A DNA stretch of 64,000 nt, from the NCBI RefSeq assembly GCF_004745645.1, contig NZ_SRMB01000008.1, forward strand, positions 1-64,000. The letters are read 5' to 3'. This DNA comes from Hymenobacter metallicola (GTDB lineage Bacteria; Bacteroidota; Bacteroidia; Cytophagales; Hymenobacteraceae). Under the pieces are notes generated by a model. It was given only the letters and a program-made list of their open reading frames with translations, searched no databases and was not told the origin of the DNA. Position numbers and translations under genes: made by a program. Positions 60,247-64,000 of the stretch are shown here, piece after piece (within the stretch, counting starts at the first letter, position 1; every line of letters starts with the position of its first letter).

Positions 60247-60365
60247 ACAAAGCCAAGATAGAGGTTTGTTCCTATCTCCTTTACCTTGGCTGCCACTATC
60301 GCGAAACGTTGTTGAAAATTGCCGCAATTGACGTGCAAGGCAAGGGGCCTAAAGTTAAACGAGGG

Positions 60366-60373
60366 TATGTTTG
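60366..60373 (+). promoter_or_regulatory. Candidate -7 box of the SUFU gene
   Basis: TATGTTTG, an exact TAnnTTTG match, 22 bp before the ATG at 60396. The degenerate sequence GCGAAACGTTGTTG at 60301 may be the remains of a repeat. Confidence 0.45.
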
Positions 60374-60395
60374 TCGAGAAACTGCTTTCTTATTC

Positions 60396-60950
60396 ATGAA
60401 CGCCTATCAGCAGGCCCTGCTGGCCCACTACGCTCACCAGTGGGGAATCCAGCCGACGGCGCTGGCCACCCAGCGGCCCTCTGCTCACCCCGTGCCGGCC
60501 ACGTTTCAGGTGCTGGAATTCGCGCCCACGCCTGCGCGGACGATGTGGACCTACGCCACGTGCGGCATGTCCTTGCCGAACATGCCCCAGCAGCTCGAAC
60601 TGCACCTCTTTTCGTCGCAGCAAAGCCCGGAACTGGTGGACTTGCTGACGGCCGTGGCCCATTACCATCAAACAGCGCACGCCCTGGGCGTAGACCATAC
60701 GGTGAATTTTGGCGTGCCTTGGCTGCCGGACTCGGCCTGTTCCTGCGGCCTAGTGTCGCTCCCCTACCTAGACGGCCCCTCGCTGGAGCAGATGCCTTAC
60801 CAAGCGCAGCAAGTGCAGTGTTTGTGGCTTATTCCCATTACCCCAACCGAGCGGGACTTCAAGGTAGCCCACGGCGTAGAAGCCCTCGAAGAGCTGTTTG
60901 AGCAAACAGGCATTGATTACGTGAACCCAACCCGGCCAAGCGTGGTGTAG
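60396..60950 (+). CDS. Suppressor-of-fused (SUFU) domain protein
   Basis: 184 residues: FQVLEFAPTPARTMWTYATC, LELHLFSSQQSPELVDLLTA, HTVNFGVPWLPDSACSCGLV, SLPYLDGPSLEQM, and QCLWLIPITPTERDFKVAHG with terminal NPTRPSVV. These are the standard bacterial SUFU (PF05076) signatures. In bacteria such proteins often serve as immunity proteins against polymorphic toxins. No toxin gene is adjacent. 21 bp before the next repeat. Confidence 0.88.
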   Translation: MNAYQQALLAHYAHQWGIQPTALATQRPSAHPVPATFQVLEFAPTPARTMWTYATCGMSLPNMPQQLELHLFSSQQSPELVDLLTAVAHYHQTAHALGVDHTVNFGVPWLPDSACSCGLVSLPYLDGPSLEQMPYQAQQVQCLWLIPITPTERDFKVAHGVEALEELFEQTGIDYVNPTRPSVV

Positions 60951-60971
60951 CTCCCATCCCTGACAGCAAGT

Positions 60972-61005
60972 GTTCAAAAAAACGGTCCGAACCCTTAATG
61001 TAGGG
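60972..61005 (+). repeat. Dispersed repeat copy
   Basis: GTTCAAAAAAACGGTCCGAACCCTTAATGTAGGG; exact core. The right half is replaced by a small dyad AACCCT-TAATGT-AGGGTT. Confidence 0.8.
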
Positions 61006-61045
61006 TTTAAGAGACGAAGCGTACCTTGCGTTCATTCGAAGAACG

Positions 61046-61480
61046 ATGATTACCCATATGGATGCTACTCTGAGGAACCAGCATCGGCGGGACGACCTGC
61101 TAAGAAGAGCTATCTTTCTCCTTGGCGCTGTGTTTTTTGCCTTTTGGTTTAAAGGCGAGTACCTGCTGTTTGCGCAGCCGGTCCACGCGCCTGCTCGTAT
61201 CTTGAAGGTATCTGAATACGCCGTGGACTATGCGTTCTATGATGCGTTGGCCGACCAAACGCTCACGTTTCGGCACGAGCTATCCCCGGAACAGGCGCGC
61301 CGCTTGCGCGCCCACCCCGCGCTGGACGTGGTATACGCTGCTTCTGATTCCGACATTGTGGCCGTTCCATCTCTGAAACGGCCCTTGCCGGTATGGGTGT
61401 TTGCTTCCATCCATCTCGCGTGCATTGCGGCCTTGCTTCTGAGCATCCGGGATTGGTGGCGGCTACGCAGTACCCAGTAA
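61046..61480 (+). CDS. Small membrane protein, DUF3592-like topology
   Basis: 144 residues with two membrane segments (AIFLLGAVFFAFWF and VFASIHLACIAALLLSI) flanking a short exposed domain (ILKVSEYAVDYAFYDALADQ, TLTFRHELSPEQARRLRA, ALDVVYAASDSDIVAV). The sequence V-x-Y-x-F followed by a P-rich turn is reminiscent of DUF3592. Start could be ATG 61046 or 61058. Function unknown. Confidence 0.7.
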   Translation: MITHMDATLRNQHRRDDLLRRAIFLLGAVFFAFWFKGEYLLFAQPVHAPARILKVSEYAVDYAFYDALADQTLTFRHELSPEQARRLRAHPALDVVYAASDSDIVAVPSLKRPLPVWVFASIHLACIAALLLSIRDWWRLRSTQ

Positions 61481-61489
61481 TCAGAGACA

Positions 61490-61523
61490 GTTCAGCGAAA
61501 CGGTGGTCTTAGTCGCCTCCAAC
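61490..61523 (+). repeat. Dispersed repeat copy
   Basis: GTTCAGCGAAACGGTGGTCTTAGTCGCCTCC; exact core, partial right half. 9 bp after the preceding stop. Confidence 0.85.
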
Positions 61524-61579
61524 CTCAACTTGTGGTACTTTTAAACGGTTTCTGACAGTTCCTGTTATATCATTTATAC

Positions 61580-62245
61580 ATGGGCCAATCTAAGAGGGCC
61601 GTATTGAAAAACGCGCTTTATCAAGAGCTAGAGAGCGCACTGGCTCCCTTAGGGTTTCAGTTGAATAAAGCCCTCGGTTTGCTCCGTAAGTCACCTACTG
61701 GTTTCCAAAGTGTCCGCGTCTTCGTGGAAGATTGCGGGATTGACTCCCCCTGCTTTGCAATCACCCTGCACTTTAGTATCCGAATCCACGCCGTGCAGGC
61801 CTTAACGCAACAGTACTTTCCTATTCATCCGCGATATGCGCACCAGGCTCCTACGCATACCGCGTCCTTAGGCCAAGTAGTAGGCGATCCACAGTTTCGA
61901 GTGACGATAGCCCGACAGGAAGAGATTGACCAGGTGTTTGACCAAGTTAGCCAGTATGTGAGCACCCTGGGTGTGCCCTACCTAGAGCACTACCAGCCAG
62001 TAGCTATGCTGGATCAACTTTACAACGACTCGTGGCAAGAACTAGCCGTGCAGATGAAGGCGCTACCTGTTCGAGCCATTGTGAGCATGGTACTAGCAAA
62101 ACTAACGAGCAGGCCCGATTGGCAAGCGATTGCACACCGTCTCAGCCAAGAGTTCGACCACTTCGAGGCCAGTTCACGGGATGTAGGCAAACAACCATTT
62201 CAGCGCTTACTGGATGAATTATTCGACTATAGAATCCCGTCGTAA
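61580..62245 (+). CDS. DUF4304-like protein
   Basis: 221 residues: KNALYQELESALAPLGFQLN, then a strand-rich part (TGFQSVRVFVEDCGID, FAITLHFSIRIHAVQALTQQ), FRVTIARQEEIDQVFDQVSQ and a helical C-terminus. The opening is the usual DUF4304 start (long helix, then GF) and the later layout is compatible. No function known; common among toxin-immunity and cassette genes. Lower GC than the plasmid average. Confidence 0.65.
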   Translation: MGQSKRAVLKNALYQELESALAPLGFQLNKALGLLRKSPTGFQSVRVFVEDCGIDSPCFAITLHFSIRIHAVQALTQQYFPIHPRYAHQAPTHTASLGQVVGDPQFRVTIARQEEIDQVFDQVSQYVSTLGVPYLEHYQPVAMLDQLYNDSWQELAVQMKALPVRAIVSMVLAKLTSRPDWQAIAHRLSQEFDHFEASSRDVGKQPFQRLLDELFDYRIPS

Positions 62246-62351
62246 AGCCACGACTGGTCTATTGGCCGACTGGGCGTTGTGTTGCTGGGCCACCTGGTGC
62301 TACACTTTCTGAGCCAGCTGCGGGCTGGGTATGTTGAGGTGTTGGTGGGGC

Positions 62352-62385
62352 GTTCAGCGGAACGGTGGTTCTAGCAAAAGGAGGA
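62352..62385 (+). repeat. Dispersed repeat copy, consensus-like
   Basis: GTTCAGCGGAACGGTGGTTCTAGCAAAAGGAGGAGG; full-length, the best model of the TGG subtype. 5 bp before the stop of the next minus-strand gene. Confidence 0.9.
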
Positions 62386-62390
62386 GGATA

Positions 62391-62936
62391 TCAAAGAGGT
62401 ACCATACCATTTCGGGGATACCCCTTCCTGTCATACCGTTTTTGCCCCCAGGAGCGTGGCTTGCCTTGTGTGTAGTGGACTCGCGCACGGGGCAACCCAT
62501 TCGCCCAAAAACGCAGCACACTTTGCAGCTCTCCTGCCTGGTATTCCTCGACTTTGGTGATGGTGCCGAAAACGTTCTGATGAAACCAGAGGCCTTCTCG
62601 TACCCCGTTGCGGTAGCCATTGAACAAGCCGTCTGGCAAGAGGGTGGCGCACTGCACAGTGAAGGCCTCCCCGTTGGAATGCTCGTTACCAAACCCAATG
62701 AAGACCACGTCGTTTCCAAGTGAGCACACCCGGCTGATAATCACCCGCCCTCGATACAGCACCGCATCTGGGCCGAGTGTCCGCCCGCCCTTTCCCCAAA
62801 ACTGATTCAGCGTCAGCTGCCGGCATCCTAGTGAGTCGGCAACGCCACTGCTGCAGTGCGCCAACCGTTGCCCGGAGCAGTGGCCCGTAATTAACGTGAG
62901 TGCGAGAAAAGTTACCCCAAGTGCTGCTCTAATCAT
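62391..62936 (-). CDS. Secreted MORN-repeat protein (YwqK-like)
   Basis: 181 residues: signal peptide (FLALTLITGHCSG), then a C-terminal half of MORN-type repeats: LLPDGLFNGYRNGVREGLWF, VEEYQAGELQSVLRFWANGL and PRARVHYTQGKPRSWGQKRY. Often annotated as YwqK-family antitoxin, though exported members are not proven antitoxins. Unit bounded by repeats at 62352 and 62959; next to a second MORN gene. Confidence 0.75.
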   Translation of the reverse strand: MIRAALGVTFLALTLITGHCSGQRLAHCSSGVADSLGCRQLTLNQFWGKGGRTLGPDAVLYRGRVIISRVCSLGNDVVFIGFGNEHSNGEAFTVQCATLLPDGLFNGYRNGVREGLWFHQNVFGTITKVEEYQAGELQSVLRFWANGLPRARVHYTQGKPRSWGQKRYDRKGYPRNGMVPL

Positions 62937-62958
62937 GTGGCTCAGCTAAGTAAGGTTC

Positions 62959-62992
62959 GTTCACAAAAATGGTCGTCCTAGTAAAAGGAGCG
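62959..62992 (+). repeat. Dispersed repeat copy, near-consensus
   Basis: GTTCACAAAAATGGTCGTCCTAGTAAAAGGAGCG. 22 bp upstream of one minus-strand start and 5 bp from the next stop. Confidence 0.88.
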
Positions 62993-62997
62993 TTTTT

Positions 62998-63843
62998 TCA
63001 GTTGCGAGGCTTCTTCACCAAGAAGGAATGCGTAACTGTTTGTTGGTCGACAGTTAAGGAGTCACGGATTGTCGCATTCCACGGACTCTGGGGCTGTATA
63101 AACTTGTACTGAAATGAATTGGGTCCTGGCTGCTTCGGGTAGTAGGAGAAGTAAAAGCGTCCATCCTGACTTTGCGCTACTACTTGAAAGGTGTCTACTA
63201 CCGACCAGCGGTCAACTGCCTTTCGGTCTTCTCGCAGGACGCCTACGATCATTGTCACGTTGCCCTTCAGCGGATAGCCAAAACGAACAGAGCCAGCATA
63301 TTTTTCTCCCCACCAGATTGTATCCTTAGCTTCTGTGATAGGAACCGGGCTGCCAAGCGGAGATTCCCCAGGTGGACTATAGAAAATGTCGTAAATCCCG
63401 TTTCCATCCCGGTCATAGGTGGACTGCTGTTTCCTTTTCCCCAGAGAATCAAACGTTACGGCTGTGCCTGTCCGAACCCCATGGGTATACCGTTCTACCT
63501 GTTGCAGCACCCCATTTCGGTAGTAGCTCAAGGAAAGTCCATGCAGCGTATCATTCAAGAACGCAAGACTGTCTTTCAAGGCACCGCTAGGGTAATAGTA
63601 CGATGTTACGCCTGTTCGCTTTCCCTCTACCCAGTGGGACGTATTATCGATAGTGCCAGTAGGGCTATACTCGATTGCCCGGCCGTGCAGACGTTTCCCT
63701 CGTAGGGTAGCTAGCACATGCAGACGCCCATCCGGATAAGTCACCTGTACACGGCGTTCCTGTTGTTTATCACGGCAACTAATACTGCCTACACCTAAGC
63801 TGAGTAGGAACACACTGGCAATACATCCTCTCCCTATTCTCAT
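62998..63843 (-). CDS. MORN-repeat lipoprotein (YwqK-like)
   Basis: 281 residues with lipobox VGSISC near 23. Tandem MORN-type repeats follow: VTYPDGRLHVLATLRGKRLH, YSPTGTIDNTSHWVEGKRTG, YYPSGALKDSLAFLNDTLHG and YYRNGVLQQVERYTHGVRTG. A C-terminal beta domain of about 130 residues ends HSFLVKKPRN. Probably an outer-membrane or periplasmic lipoprotein. Different from its neighbour outside the repeats, so not a simple duplication. Confidence 0.8.
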   Translation of the reverse strand: MRIGRGCIASVFLLSLGVGSISCRDKQQERRVQVTYPDGRLHVLATLRGKRLHGRAIEYSPTGTIDNTSHWVEGKRTGVTSYYYPSGALKDSLAFLNDTLHGLSLSYYRNGVLQQVERYTHGVRTGTAVTFDSLGKRKQQSTYDRDGNGIYDIFYSPPGESPLGSPVPITEAKDTIWWGEKYAGSVRFGYPLKGNVTMIVGVLREDRKAVDRWSVVDTFQVVAQSQDGRFYFSYYPKQPGPNSFQYKFIQPQSPWNATIRDSLTVDQQTVTHSFLVKKPRN

Positions 63844-63958
63844 TGGATTCTTAGTATGGAGGCAACAGCTCCATCAGGGCAATACCTCTAACTCTTGCCA
63901 GAGGCAAAATAAGTCGTAAGCACTGCTCTAGTCAGTTGACTTGGCCAATATAAGGCCC

Positions 63959-63992
63959 GTTCATCCAAACGGTCGGAAAGCTAAAGGAGAGA
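63959..63992 (+). repeat. Dispersed repeat copy at the right edge
   Basis: GTTCATCCAAACGGTCGGAAAGCTAAAGGAGAG; exact core. The series continues to the end of the window and presumably beyond. Confidence 0.85.
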
Positions 63993-64000
63993 ATAAACTA

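Noticed and set aside
37088-63992. Classical integron with attC sites
   Set aside because: attC sites need RYYYAAC and GTTRRRY boxes flanking a folded imperfect palindrome. The element starts GTTCA, has no paired box or palindrome, and no integrase is in the window. Only the array-like layout is shared.
37088-63992. CRISPR array
   Set aside because: The repeats are imperfect and 335 bp to over 4 kb apart with genes between them, and no cas genes are present.

Overview
The window looks like part of a large plasmid or secondary replicon of a GC-rich Bacteroidota bacterium, most like Hymenobacter or a close relative. This is inferred from SusC/SusD pairs, C-terminal type IX secretion (T9SS) sorting domains, TAnnTTTG-type -7 promoter boxes, few Shine-Dalgarno sites, and an iteron plasmid origin. 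No rRNA or tRNA gene, CRISPR array, transposase or integrase was seen.

Layout. (1) 0-4.2 kb: the end of a cut gene, a Rep_3-type replication initiator (minus strand) with an inverted-repeat operator, eleven 18-bp iterons plus two inverted copies, an AT-rich tract, then about 2 kb with no intact gene. (2) 4.2-12.1 kb: susC-susD-Na+/solute symporter-metallophosphoesterase on the plus strand, facing an ArsS-like radical SAM gene that has lost its 5' end and Fe-S cysteines. (3) 12.5-37 kb: a beta-mannan utilization locus. It has a phosphomannose-isomerase-like cupin, an esterase whose catalytic Ser is Leu, a decayed GH2 gene, GH5, three GH26 mannanases, a surface lipoprotein, SusD and SusC, a cellobiose/mannobiose 2-epimerase, a GH130 phosphorylase, a symporter, an AraC regulator and an SGNH esterase. 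The inferred path is: surface esterase and GH26 cut mannan; SusCD imports oligosaccharides; GH26/GH5 trim them to mannobiose; the symporter takes this to the cytoplasm; the epimerase makes mannosyl-glucose; GH130 phosphorolyses it to mannose-1-phosphate and glucose.

(4) 37-64 kb: a patchwork of mostly small, mostly single-gene units of unrelated function: GNAT, TfoX-N, Tet(X)-like monooxygenase, cupin, alpha/beta hydrolase, LytTR two-component set, MazEF-like pair, DUF416, SUFU, DUF4304-like, MORN-repeat lipoproteins and many unknowns. The units are separated by a recurrent element of about 34 bp, core GTTCANNNAAACGGTSG followed by NNNTAGNRAAAGGAG. About 20 copies lie between genes, all on the plus strand whatever the direction of the neighbouring gene, and often only 0-40 bp from a stop or start codon. 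One more copy lies at 12.45 kb. This resembles an integron-type gene-cassette array, but the site has no recognisable attC fold and no integrase is present. It is the most unusual feature of the window and runs off its right end.
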